DNA of 64,000 bases from Methylococcales bacterium. GTDB lineage: Bacteria > Pseudomonadota > Gammaproteobacteria > Methylococcales > Methylomonadaceae. How positions within the stretch are numbered: the first letter of the stretch is position 1; each line of letters starts with the position of its first letter. Both the position numbers and the translations under genes were made by a program. Positions 26,693-37,164 of the stretch are shown in pieces. Where the stretch lies: NCBI GenBank assembly GCA_028712795.1, contig JAQTPT010000016.1, positions 1 through 64,000 on the forward strand, written 5' to 3'. The notes below the pieces were generated by a model. That model was not told the origin of the DNA and made no database searches. It saw only the letters and a list, made by a program, of their open reading frames with translations.

Positions 26693-26941
26693 GACCGATG
26701 CCCCCATAAACCGATTGGGCGATTTGCTTACCGAGTTGAGTAGCGTTGTTGCCTGACGTTAATTGCATACCGCCTGCGGAAATTCGCGGTACGGAGACGC
26801 CTCCGGCTAAATCAGGCGATAGTCCGCCCGTTGTCAGTAACCGTGTCAGTTCGGCCTCCACCGCCCCTTGCAGCAAATGCCGCTGACCGGGTGCGATGTC
26901 CAAGCCATCCAGGATCAGACGTTCGATGTGCAGATTGATGT

Positions 26942-26945
<4 letters not shown>
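26685..26945 (-). CDS. Small conserved eCIS protein of unknown function
   Basis: The protein has 86 residues. The opening M-N-I-N-L-H-I-E-R-L-I-L-D-G-L, followed by V-E-A-E-L-T-R-L-L-T-x-G-G-L, is the pattern of short proteins that often follow the AAA gene in eCIS loci. Two amphipathic helices are likely, with a Gly/Ser-rich tail. Its start overlaps the AAA stop by 4 bp and its end overlaps the DUF4157 start, so it is translationally coupled on both sides. The function is unknown. A cargo-loading or tube-terminating helper is possible given this position. Confidence 0.7.
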
Positions 26946-29196
<2,251 letters not shown>

Positions 29197-29200
<4 letters not shown>

Positions 29201-30579
29201 ATCACATTCACCTTTTGCAGTGGATCGAAATCCAGTCGAGGCGGCGACCCGCTCAGTGTGACAGGTATGCTGTCGATACCGTCCACGCGCAGACGTATCA
29301 GATATTCACCGGGCTTAAGATTGACGCCGGTCGAGTCTGTCGCCGGCACCAGAAAGCTGATTGTAGTGGGTAACTGATGATTGTTGGGGTGCGTGGCATC
29401 ATCTAAAGGGGTGTCAACCTTGGCCGGTACGATTTCCTTGGAGCCGAAGATTACTCGCACGTTCTTTCCTTGTTGCGGGCTTAATCGAGGCGTGCAACTC
29501 AAGTTTACTTGAGCCCCGGCCGCCACGTGATTGGGTTTAACTGCCGCCGGATCCAGCGTGATCACCGGAGCCAGGGCGATGGGCACGGCATTCGTCCGCC
29601 AAACCGATTGTTGGGGATGAGCGACTTCCAGCGATACCATCCAAATTCCTGCCCGCCACAAATGTATCGCATCCGGAGCTGTCGCAAGATCGGGAAGCAG
29701 GGCACCGAGGCTGCCGGGAATTGCGGTTTCGAGCGGCGGTAACCGGTTCTGTAGGTTGCCCGTTGTATCGGTGTTTTCCAGTATTACGGTAATATCCGTG
29801 CCGACCAGGTTATTTCCCGAGATGAGCAGTTGATCTCCCAGGCGCATGGCGGGCAAAGCGGCGGATGCCGCTGGCCTGACACCGCTTAGCGCCGGGGCTG
29901 GAGCGCCAATCGCAACCGGTCCTTGGTCGTTTTGTCCACGCTTGAGCACGGGTTGCGACGATTTGACGGATGCCGTGGATTGAATAAGTACCACGGAAAC
30001 CGTGTAGGCCATGGAAGGCCGATAGCGTGCCTGCATGGCGGTCCACAGCTTGGAGAGTTCATCGGAATTCAAATAGTTGGGGGTAATTTTGATCATTTCC
30101 ACCTGATCTGCGATGTTTTCGGCGGAAAGGTTCTTGAAAAGTCCGGGCAGTATCGTCCCATCCACTAAGGGCGTGGAAGGGCCGAACAAAACATGAAGCC
30201 GCTCGCGGGTGATTACCGGGGTTTCATGCAGGAGATACATGGCGAACCCCAACAAGATTTCGGCATGGGTATCGGAACTCCCGTAAGCGCTTAACAAATA
30301 ATGGAGATCAAGAGCCAGTGGCGGGTTGCTCAGGCGTTCGCCTTGCTGGGAGCCTCGGCCAGGCAAGTTGACATTGCGCCAACCGGGGTTGGCCGAGACT
30401 TGGTATAAAAACAGGTTGAGTTGATTGGGCTCCTGCGCACCCGTGGTGATGCGGTCAGGAGGAGAAGACGTCACATTGATGTTGCCGACGGCGCTGGACA
30501 GGTCGTGATTCAGGAGGCCATCGTTCAACAAGTCCTTGAACGCCGCCGTTACTGCCGCAATTGCCAGTGGACTGCTCAT
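29197..30579 (-). CDS. DUF4255 tail terminator/cap protein (Afp16/Pvc16-like)
   Basis: The protein has 460 residues. Residues 1-180 match DUF4255: A-I-A-A-V-T-A-A-F-K-D-L-L, N-Q-L-N-L-F-L-Y-Q-V-S-A-N-P-G-W-R-N, P-P-L-A-L-D-L-H-Y-L-L-S-A-Y-G, and later E-I-L-L-G-F-A-M-Y-L-L-H-E-T-P. This family caps the distal end of sheath and tube and sets length. The C-terminal ~260 residues look like Ig-type beta modules (for example ITLDPAAVKPNHVAAGAQVNLSC and LKPGEYLIRLRVDGI), which makes it longer than the simplest cap proteins. It overlaps both neighbours by 4 bp. Confidence 0.92.
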
Positions 30580-31565
30580 CGCCCGCCTCCGTTTCGCTGG
30601 CGCAGATAGTCTTCCAGGCTCAGGCGAGGTGTCGAGGACCGGGTGCTTGGCGAGTTGGCGGGTTGTTGCGTTGCCCGCACCTCGATACGACCAATGGTAA
30701 CTTGTATGGTTGGGGTCGGCTCGGTTGCGCGCTGAGCTTCCGCGAAATCAGCGGACTCCCTTTTTTTGTTGCGCCCCTCCCCGGCAACTGGCGTATCAGC
30801 TATATCGCGAACAATTTGTTCTTTAGGTTTAGGAGTTAGCGCATCGGCCTTGGGGGCTTGTACCGGTGTAACCCGAACGTCGGCCTGAACCACTCGCTCA
30901 TGATTACTCTGCGGTGCCGTGGTCGATGGCGCCTTTTCTGCGGGTTCTGCGGGCGTGACGGTTTTTGCGGGTACGATGGGAGTGTTATCGATGCCGGTTA
31001 AGGCACGGACGATAGGCTTTTCAATCTGAATTTCGCGTAGGGTTTCTATGCGTTGCAAGGGCAGTGGTACTATCAGTTCAGATGAGCGCTCGATCAGTCT
31101 TTCCGTCGCGCCACTAGACTGAGGCGCGGGGGCATTTGGCTCAGCCGGACGCACGGGTTTTTCGATCTGTATTTCACGGATGGTTTGTACATGCTCCGTG
31201 TGGTATATAACATCGCCGCTTGCAAGTCCCGGTTTATTGAAGGCGGATTGAGCGGCCTCGGCGTGTTGTTCGGTAAGACGAATCGAAGCATCGGGGGGCA
31301 ATAATGCGGACTCGCCGGATTGACGTGGCGCGGTGTACAGAGCGGATTGCGAAGGAATGCCAACGGCTGGGGTGTTAGAGCCGTTATTGCGCCGGTCATT
31401 TGCAGTGATTTGCTCTTGATCCGCTTCGCCTGTGAGAAGTTCAGCTGCATGCCCGCGCACGGCTAAAAAACCGATATTTGGTTCGAATAGCGAAGGACGC
31501 CGCCGTTGCAAGGCGATTTGCGTGTTCTGGGTCCGGTTTAATAAGCCAGTGAGAAAGTCAGTCAT
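30576..31565 (-). CDS. Disordered Pro/Thr/Glu-rich eCIS protein of unknown function
   Basis: The protein has 329 residues. It has low sequence complexity with repeated phrases such as E-I-Q-I-E-K-P-[VI]-[RV] preceded by T-[IL]-R (about residues 125 and 175), many Pro/Ala/Thr, and a C-terminal S-x-R-L-S-L-E-D-Y-L-R-Q-R motif. The first 40 residues are the only part that looks ordered (FLTGLLNRTQNTQIALQRRRPSLFEP). Similar unnamed proteins sit between the cap gene and the hub chaperone in other eCIS loci, as I recall. It could be a tape-measure-like or scaffold protein, but it is shorter than expected for a classic tape measure. Function not assigned. Confidence 0.6.
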   Translation of the reverse strand: MTDFLTGLLNRTQNTQIALQRRRPSLFEPNIGFLAVRGHAAELLTGEADQEQITANDRRNNGSNTPAVGIPSQSALYTAPRQSGESALLPPDASIRLTEQHAEAAQSAFNKPGLASGDVIYHTEHVQTIREIQIEKPVRPAEPNAPAPQSSGATERLIERSSELIVPLPLQRIETLREIQIEKPIVRALTGIDNTPIVPAKTVTPAEPAEKAPSTTAPQSNHERVVQADVRVTPVQAPKADALTPKPKEQIVRDIADTPVAGEGRNKKRESADFAEAQRATEPTPTIQVTIGRIEVRATQQPANSPSTRSSTPRLSLEDYLRQRNGGGR

Positions 31566-31583
31566 GTACTTTTCCTATTCGAA

Positions 31584-32318
31584 CTATGCCCACAACAGTT
31601 CCAGATAGCTCCGGCGCCGTTGGGCATTCATTTCCAGGATGTCCCTCTCGCTCCAGCCATAGGCTCGTGCCAGGGTATGCACCTCTCTCAGAATCCGCTG
31701 GGCCCAATCGCCGATTTCGTCCCAGAGATAGGCAGCTATATCAAAGTTGAGTTGCCAGTCGTGATGACATTGCGGGCAGCTTAACGCGATCAAGGTTTCG
31801 GCTTGGGGATCCAGGCGCGCCATGTCGTTCTGGATGCGCTGGATTAGATCCGGCGGAAGTTGTTGAGCATCAATGGCTTGGTCGCAATGCTGCGCTGACA
31901 GGATACAGCGTTGCAGCAGCAGTGCCTTGGGTGACAAGACGGGGCTTTCTAATTCCATGACCGCAATGAGATCGGCGCTTGTGGGCAGGCGGAATGTTAC
32001 CACGTAATTTTCGGCTTCCACCTGGCACTTTTGGCTCTCTGCTTCGCTTTGCACGCGTATCTGCCCGGTTTCGAAAGCCAGCTCCAAACTTTCGCGGCAA
32101 ACAGGGCACTGCGCGGTCGCCTCCAGATGTACACCGAAAAGCGACTCCCGCAACGTCAACAAGGCATCGTCCCGCTGACCAATACCTGTCTGCGCCCATT
32201 GTTCATAGCTCTTTTCCGGCCACGCAGCATTAAGCAAGAGCAGGCAACGACGCAAGGGCGTTAAGTTAGCCCCGGTTTCCCACAGGCTTAACAAGCTGTC
32301 CGCACTCAACGTAGACAT
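31584..32318 (-). CDS. T4-type baseplate hub assembly chaperone-like protein with zinc-finger pairs
   Basis: The protein has about 244 residues. I chose the ATG at 32318 because GAGG lies 9 nt upstream. The opening L-S-A-D-S-L-L-S-L-W-E-T-G-A-N-L-T-P-L-R-R then I-G-Q-R-D-D-A-L-L-T-L-R-E-S-L-F-G matches eCIS proteins annotated as T4-like hub assembly chaperones. C-P-V-C near residue 75 and C-P-Q-C near residue 180 probably bind zinc. The end W-L-W-x-E-I-G-D-W-A-Q-R-I-L-R-E-V-H-x-L-A-x-A-Y-G-W is also typical. It would help assemble the hub. The chaperone name is by resemblance only. Confidence 0.65.
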   Translation of the reverse strand: MSTLSADSLLSLWETGANLTPLRRCLLLLNAAWPEKSYEQWAQTGIGQRDDALLTLRESLFGVHLEATAQCPVCRESLELAFETGQIRVQSEAESQKCQVEAENYVVTFRLPTSADLIAVMELESPVLSPKALLLQRCILSAQHCDQAIDAQQLPPDLIQRIQNDMARLDPQAETLIALSCPQCHHDWQLNFDIAAYLWDEIGDWAQRILREVHTLARAYGWSERDILEMNAQRRRSYLELLWA

Positions 32319-32348
32319 GGGCTTATCCTCAGCCAACCGTCATTCGAC

Positions 32349-32876
32349 TTATGCCGCCGGCTCGATGAAGGTGGGTTCGCTGGGTTCGTTAACTTCGTAA
32401 TCGCGCTCCCAGCCCTCGTTTTCCAGCTTGATGTGCTGGATAGCGACTGCATTAGCGTTGGCATCCAGATCAGACAGCGATTGAAATTCCGACACCCAAC
32501 AGCGAAATAATTTGTAAGCAATCGCTAACTGACCGGCTTCGTTGTAAAGCTCAATAATGATGTCTTTGCGAAAATCTTTAAGTGATACTTCCGCGCCAAG
32601 ACCGGATCCAAAATTCCAGACTTTGTTCGCCCACTGCTCGAATTCCTTATCATGAGTAACACCACGCTCCAGGGTGATCGCTTCGTATTCAGTACGCCCC
32701 GGTGACTTCCGGCTGCTGCTTGGGTCACCGCCTTCACGATGCTTGACTACTTCAGTAGTCCGTTTAAGCATTCCGACTTTGCTAACCCCAGCCACATATT
32801 TGCCATCCCATTTAACGCGAAATTTAAAGTTTTTGTAGGGATCGAATCGTTGTGTATTAACGCTAAACTGTGCCAT
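32349..32876 (-). CDS. eCIS inner tube protein
   Basis: The protein has 175 residues. It has the phage-tail-tube (T4 gp19-like) pattern: D-P-Y-K-N-F-K-F-R-V-K-W-D-G-K-Y-V-A-G-V-S-K-V, R-E-G-G-D-P-S-S-S-R-K-S-P-G-R-T-E-Y-E-A-I-T-L-E-R-G-V-T-H-D, and R-C-W-V-S-E-F-Q-S-L-S-D-L-D-A. This protein stacks as hexameric rings and forms the cargo-holding lumen. Only one tube gene is present, whereas Afp/PVC loci have two. AAGGAGAAC precedes the start. It lies 12 bp after the sheath gene. Confidence 0.95.
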   Translation of the reverse strand: MAQFSVNTQRFDPYKNFKFRVKWDGKYVAGVSKVGMLKRTTEVVKHREGGDPSSSRKSPGRTEYEAITLERGVTHDKEFEQWANKVWNFGSGLGAEVSLKDFRKDIIIELYNEAGQLAIAYKLFRCWVSEFQSLSDLDANANAVAIQHIKLENEGWERDYEVNEPSEPTFIEPAA

Positions 32877-32888
32877 GACTTGTTCTCC

Positions 32889-34658
32889 TTAAACTTCAAT
32901 TTGTCCAGCTATCTGCTGGAGCTTGATGACGACGAACTCAGCCGGCTTTAATGGTGCAAAGCCTACTACGATGTTGACAATGCCCAGATTTATGTCGTTT
33001 TGCGTCGTAGTTTCCTTATCGCATTTCACGAAATAAGCATCCCTCGGCGTTGTTCCCTGAAAAGCGCCCTGGCGAAACAGGTTATGCATAAACGCCCCGA
33101 TATTCAGACGAATCTGTGCCCATAGCGGCTCGTCGTTAGGTTCAAAAACAACCCACTGGGTGCCGCGATAAAGACTTTCTTCGATGAACAATGCCGTTCG
33201 GCGAACAGGAATGTATTTCCATTCATCTGCTAATTGATCAGCGCCGCGAAGAGTCCGAGCCCCCCATATCACCCGGCCATTAACTGGAAACGAACGCAAG
33301 CAATTGATACCCAAAGGATTGAGCATGCCGTTTTCGGCATCGTTGAGGTTGACGTTTAAACCCTGGATACCATTAAGCGATGCCTCCAGACCCGCCGGGG
33401 CTTTCCACACGCCTCGCGAAGTGTCGGTACGAGCCATGACGCCAGCCACAATGCCACAGGGCACGAAAGTATCAAGCTGACCATCACGCAGAGGGTCAGC
33501 CTCAAGCACCCGAGGGAAATATAACGCGGCGTTACGGGCAGACTCGCCTGATAGATTCAGCGCCGCCAAGCCATCTCTTGCCTTGGCCGCTGCGGTGTCC
33601 TTATTGGCGCTCCAGGCGGCAGGCGCATCGACTATCAGCATGGCACGCCGCACTTTACAGTAATTCATCGCAGTTTGATAAACGGCAATAGGTGCATCGC
33701 CCTCACGCGTGTCTGGTGGGATACATAACAGATTGAACAAATCGGCTTTATCCAGCGCATGCAAGCCGGTCTTGTCGACTTGCGCGCCTTCGTATGCCGC
33801 TTGATCGAGTTTTTCGCCATTCGAGCCTTTCATGGCAACCTCAGCGGCCTTAATCTTGGCTTGGGCAGCGGCAATATCAGCGGGTACTTGAGGGTTGGCG
33901 GCCAAGGCAACAGCCAGTACTTTTTCGGCTTTGGCCGCCGGGTCGTCCAAATCCACCTTGGCGGCATCGTAAGCGGCTTTTTTAGCCGCATCGCCCGGTG
34001 CAGAGAGTAAATCCTTAAAGGCAACAGCCGCCGCTTTAGTTAGGGGAACAGCCTGTGGTGACCATGCTACTCCTTCAGGCCACTGCACCAAACTTGATTC
34101 CGCCTTAAGCACCCGGTCAATACGACGGGCGTTATCAGTCACAGTAACATTGAGAAATTTTTCGCTGGTACTGCCGAGGCTAATGGTTAGATTAAAAAGC
34201 GCGTCCGTTGCCAACAAATTTAGACGTGTCCTCACTTCCTCGGAAACTTCGACATCAATAGTGACACGCAATTTTTTACCCCAGACCCCGGGGCTTTTTG
34301 CGGTGATCACTAATCCATCAACTGTAAGCTTAGCCACTGTATCGGCCTTGGCCTGAGCCTTGGCGGCGTCATCGGCACCGTCAGGTATCAGTACTTTAAA
34401 AAGCCTGACGATAATCGCCTGACTGCCACCATTGCTATAAAAATCTCGAACAGCGTAACTCATAGGATAATCAACCGCCAACCCTCCAAATTGCCGCTCG
34501 AAATCGCCAAAACTGTTAATGGTAACTGGCTCATTGGTAAGCCCCAAGCTTGCTCGGCCAAGAAAAGCGGTAATTGAAGTGGCGACACCGGTAATGGTTC
34601 GCACACCGCTGGGTATCTCCTCAATATAAACACCCGGGTAAGTTAGTAATACTGGCAT
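32889..34658 (-). CDS. Contractile tail sheath protein
   Basis: The protein has 589 residues. The N-terminus (Y-P-G-V-Y-I-E-E-I-P-S-G-V-R-T-I-T-G-V-A-T-S-I-T-A-F-L-G) and the C-terminal phrases R-R-T-A-L-F-I-E-E-S-L, W-V-V-F-E-P-N and F-V-V-I-K-L-Q-Q define the phage sheath family. It is one of the clearest assignments in the window. A Lys/Ala-rich helical insertion of ~80 residues (about 33790-34030) lies in the middle, between the two halves of the sheath core. AGGAGAT precedes the start. A single sheath gene is unlike Afp/PVC, which have three. Confidence 0.96.
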   Translation of the reverse strand: MPVLLTYPGVYIEEIPSGVRTITGVATSITAFLGRASLGLTNEPVTINSFGDFERQFGGLAVDYPMSYAVRDFYSNGGSQAIIVRLFKVLIPDGADDAAKAQAKADTVAKLTVDGLVITAKSPGVWGKKLRVTIDVEVSEEVRTRLNLLATDALFNLTISLGSTSEKFLNVTVTDNARRIDRVLKAESSLVQWPEGVAWSPQAVPLTKAAAVAFKDLLSAPGDAAKKAAYDAAKVDLDDPAAKAEKVLAVALAANPQVPADIAAAQAKIKAAEVAMKGSNGEKLDQAAYEGAQVDKTGLHALDKADLFNLLCIPPDTREGDAPIAVYQTAMNYCKVRRAMLIVDAPAAWSANKDTAAAKARDGLAALNLSGESARNAALYFPRVLEADPLRDGQLDTFVPCGIVAGVMARTDTSRGVWKAPAGLEASLNGIQGLNVNLNDAENGMLNPLGINCLRSFPVNGRVIWGARTLRGADQLADEWKYIPVRRTALFIEESLYRGTQWVVFEPNDEPLWAQIRLNIGAFMHNLFRQGAFQGTTPRDAYFVKCDKETTTQNDINLGIVNIVVGFAPLKPAEFVVIKLQQIAGQIEV

Positions 34659-34679
34659 AGTAAATCTCCTGTTTGATAA

Positions 34680-34943
34680 CTATTTGGCTTGATATTCAGC
34701 TTTTGCTTTATAGCTTGAATAAACTTTATTACCGCTAAGATTAGTAGTACATTTTACAATTGACTTCGAGCCCAAATAATTGAGGGCTTGCTGAACGATT
34801 ACGCTTGATGTTTCAATCCCTCGGCCCGGCAACCACCATTTTGTGATGCCTTCGATTGAATCTGCTGCCTTTGGATGGCTTTTCAAATAACATTCAATTT
34901 GATCAGCTACTTGCTTCACCTCAGAATCGTTGAATTCAGACAT
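34680..34943 (-). CDS. Small winged-helix-like protein, first gene of the eCIS operon
   Basis: The protein has 87 residues. The pattern Q-V-A-D-Q-I-E-C-Y-L-K-S-H-P-K-A-A-D-S-I-E-G-I-T-K-W-W-L, then V-I-V-Q-Q-A-L-N-Y-L-G-S-K-S-I-V, looks like a small winged-helix fold and recurs in eCIS clusters. No named function is known to me. GGGA lies before the ATG. The gene starts about 28 bp after the predicted start site of the sigma54-type promoter at 34981-34996, so it would be the first gene translated from that promoter. A local regulator is possible. Confidence 0.7.
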   Translation of the reverse strand: MSEFNDSEVKQVADQIECYLKSHPKAADSIEGITKWWLPGRGIETSSVIVQQALNYLGSKSIVKCTTNLSGNKVYSSYKAKAEYQAK

Positions 34944-34980
34944 TTAATATCCCGGCTTTGATCGTTCATTTAAAATTACG

Positions 34981-34996
34981 TACAATCATCATGCCA
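34981..34996 (-). promoter_or_regulatory. Candidate sigma54 (-24/-12) promoter of the eCIS operon
   Basis: On the minus strand the sequence is TGGCATG-ATGA-TTGTA, against the consensus TGGCACG-N4-TTGC[AT]. The GG at -24 is present; the -12 element reads GT instead of GC. The predicted start site would be near 34971, 28 bp before the first ATG of the operon, and an enhancer-binding protein gene lies directly upstream. Confidence 0.65.
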
Positions 34997-35047
34997 AAAC
35001 TTATGCTCTTGATTGTATTAGTAATAAATATGAAATGGGGGGAGGCT

Positions 35048-35063
35048 GGGTTGATTTTGACCC
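35048..35063. promoter_or_regulatory. Candidate enhancer site 1
   Basis: GGGTTGATTTTGACCC, a GGGT/ACCC dyad centred about 85 bp upstream of the predicted start site. It shares 12 of 16 positions with the site at 35140-35155. Confidence 0.45.
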
Positions 35064-35075
35064 GGCTATTTTGAT

Positions 35076-35090
35076 GATACAGACTGTATC
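35076..35090. promoter_or_regulatory. Perfect 15-bp dyad (operator candidate)
   Basis: GATACAGACTGTATC is a perfect 7-bp inverted repeat around a central A, between the two enhancer-like sites. Confidence 0.5.
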
Positions 35091-35099
35091 TTTATGATT

Positions 35100-35122
35100 G
35101 TTAATCCGTTTATATGATTAAC
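35100..35122. promoter_or_regulatory. 7-bp inverted repeat with 9-bp spacer
   Basis: GTTAATC...GATTAAC, exact, in the eCIS upstream region. It may be another protein-binding site. Confidence 0.4.
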
Positions 35123-35139
35123 CCTGAAAAGGATCAAGT

Positions 35140-35155
35140 GGGGTAGTTTTCACCC
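35140..35155. promoter_or_regulatory. Candidate enhancer site 2
   Basis: GGGGTAGTTTTCACCC, embedded in a larger AGTGGG...CCCACT dyad (35137-35158), about 175 bp upstream of the predicted start site. Similar to site 1. Confidence 0.45.
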
Positions 35156-35218
35156 ACTCCTGTCTGCGGAGTAATCCAATACTGAACTCTATTTAAAAGC
35201 CAGTAGATACACAATAAT

Positions 35219-35320
35219 CAGGCTCTTCGATCAGAGTCCCTTCGACTTCGCTCAGGAGAGCCTTGAAAAGGTAAATCCGTTTGCCCTGAACACATCGAGT
35301 TCAAGTGCCCTTGGTAAATT
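35219..35320. repeat. Possible dispersed intergenic repeat (CCTTCGACTTCGCTCAGG type)
   Basis: The segment has CCCTTCGACTTCGCTCAGG and CCTGAACACATCGAGTTCAAG, which look like the common 'TTCGAC...CTCAGG' families of intergenic repeats. It is recognised by appearance only. No second copy is in this window. Confidence 0.35.
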
Positions 35321-35324
35321 CACG

Positions 35325-36731
35325 TCAGTTGCCGCGATACTGAACAGGATTAATAGCGTGTTTTTTCAGCAGCTTGCCTAAAGCTCTACGCTCTTTTTGC
35401 GCTGTATCCGCAGCTTGAGTTACATTACCTTTAGAGCTGGATATGAGGCGGGTAAGATAGCATTGTTCAAAGTGATCAATGACCCGATTTTTCGCCTCGT
35501 TGAATGAAACATCAAATTTGAAGTCCAGTCTGCGTTCAAACAATTTTCTTCGTGAACTGGATTGTGCATTTTGTTGAATAATAAGAGTTTGGGTAATTTC
35601 AGGATGTTCCGATAGTAAAAACGATCTGTGCACAAAATTCTCAAGTTCACGAACATTTCCCGGCCAATGATAATCATCCATCCATGCAACAGCATCAGGA
35701 TGGAACCATTTGTCCGGCTGTTGATACTGAAGCCGGTATTTTTGCATAAAATGTTCTGCAAGTGGCTGAATGTCGGGCTTACGTTTCCTGAGCGGCGGCA
35801 AGTTCAAATGCAAGAGGTTTAATCGAAACAATAAATCCTGCCGGAATAAGCCTTGGGCAACAAGTTCGGATAAGCAAAGGTTGCTCGCGGCAATAATTCT
35901 AACATTTACTTTTCTGCTTTTTATTGCGCCCAGGGGCTTGATCACATTATCTTCAATAAAGCGTAATAAGGTTACCTGGCCTTTAATTGACAAGGCTTCA
36001 ATTTCATCAAGGAACAGCGTTCCTCCGTCTGCCAGCTCTGTTAACCCGGCCTGACTTTGTTTTGCATCGGTATAAGCGCCTTTTTCGTGTCCAAATAACT
36101 CATTTTCAATTAATTGATCAGGTATGGCTCCACAATTCATGGGAATAAAAGGGAAATCTTTGCGGCAACCCAAATAATGAATAGCTCTTGCAGTGACTTC
36201 TTTTCCACAGCCAGTTTCGCCTTCTATAAGAACCGGGGCATTACAATTGGAGGCTTTTTTTATAAATGAAAGGGTATCAAGGAAAATAGGAGATTGACCA
36301 ATTAAATTCAAATTCTTCCACGCCACTGTTTCCATATCAAACTTATTCAAATCGAATGGGTTAAAATGCGCCGATGACAAACGACCCAAACGAAATGCAA
36401 GTTCGAGAGGATCACAAGGCCAACGGCAACAATCGTTGCATGCGTTCAGAATTGAACCTATTTCAGCAGTTAATGGTGGAGAGAAAATAACAAGATAATG
36501 AGAAGTTGGAGTTGCCAGGATAGTCTTGATGATTCTATCAATCGTTAAATATTTTTCAAGTAAAACCAGAATTATTAGGGAGTTGGAGACCTTAATTTGG
36601 CCCTCCAACCAGCAGTTGGAATCTATAAGTGAAAGAGGATTGCCTAACTGTTGCAATAGGCCAACTACGGATTCCTGGCAGTCCTTCGAAGCGAAACAAA
36701 CTAGCTTTATGGTATTGGTGATCCTATCCAT
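35325..36731 (-). CDS. Sigma54-dependent enhancer-binding regulator, likely controlling the eCIS operon
   Basis: The protein has 468 residues. An N-terminal ~130-residue domain resembles a receiver in size, but I see no clear phospho-acceptor arrangement. The AAA+ domain has Walker A GETGCGKE (171-178), the sigma54-contact loop as GAYTDA (218-223; usual form GAFTGA), and Walker B G-T-L-F-L-D-E-I-E (237-245). It continues with F-R-Q-D-L-L-F-R-L-N-L-L-x-L-x-L-P-P-L-R-x-R-x-x-D-I and W-P-G-N-V-R-E-L-E-N. The C-terminus ends in a Fis-type helix-turn-helix (K-G-N-V-T-Q-A-A-D-T-A). AGGTG precedes the ATG. It points toward the eCIS operon with ~380 bp of regulatory DNA between. Confidence 0.92.
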   Translation of the reverse strand: MDRITNTIKLVCFASKDCQESVVGLLQQLGNPLSLIDSNCWLEGQIKVSNSLIILVLLEKYLTIDRIIKTILATPTSHYLVIFSPPLTAEIGSILNACNDCCRWPCDPLELAFRLGRLSSAHFNPFDLNKFDMETVAWKNLNLIGQSPIFLDTLSFIKKASNCNAPVLIEGETGCGKEVTARAIHYLGCRKDFPFIPMNCGAIPDQLIENELFGHEKGAYTDAKQSQAGLTELADGGTLFLDEIEALSIKGQVTLLRFIEDNVIKPLGAIKSRKVNVRIIAASNLCLSELVAQGLFRQDLLFRLNLLHLNLPPLRKRKPDIQPLAEHFMQKYRLQYQQPDKWFHPDAVAWMDDYHWPGNVRELENFVHRSFLLSEHPEITQTLIIQQNAQSSSRRKLFERRLDFKFDVSFNEAKNRVIDHFEQCYLTRLISSSKGNVTQAADTAQKERRALGKLLKKHAINPVQYRGN

Positions 36732-37125
36732 TTTGTTAACACCTCAAAGTTTATAAGCGGTTAGAAAAAGGCTAACCTAAGGTGAAGAGTCATTGATTCA
36801 GGGTGCAGGGATTTATTATGCTTTAGACCAAAAAACTCGGAGTCTACCAACCGCGCCGGTGGGTGTAATCCAAAACTATCAATTGTGTCAGCTGCTTATA
36901 ACCCGCAATTAATATCGAGGATTTAACACAGTAATGTCAACTGGTCTTTTTCATTTGTGATATTAAAGCAACTTCACTTATTTGCATAAAGAAGTGTTTA
37001 GGAAGTTTGTCTGCTTATGATTCGAAACCTGCCTTTCAGGATTTCATTTTCCGTCTCATTCACTGTCTTCTCATGGCCAAAAGCAAAAATTTGCATACTT
37101 AACATCTACAGCACTAACACAATTA
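36732..37125. other. Gene-free spacer upstream of the regulator
   Basis: No reading frame or RNA gene is convincing in these ~390 bp, which are AT-rich. A short dyad GGTTAG...CTAACC lies at 36759-36777, 28 bp from the regulator start. It could be an operator for the regulator gene. Confidence 0.4.
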
Positions 37126-37153
37126 AAAAAAGGCTTGGGCGAGTCGCCCTTTC
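37126..37153 (-). terminator. Candidate rho-independent terminator after pmbA
   Basis: On the minus strand AAAGGGCGACTCGCCC is followed by AAGCC and a run of seven T. The GGGC...GCCC stem lies 12-30 bp downstream of the pmbA stop. The loop is small, so stem strength is uncertain. Confidence 0.5.
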
Positions 37154-37164
37154 AATACTTTGAC

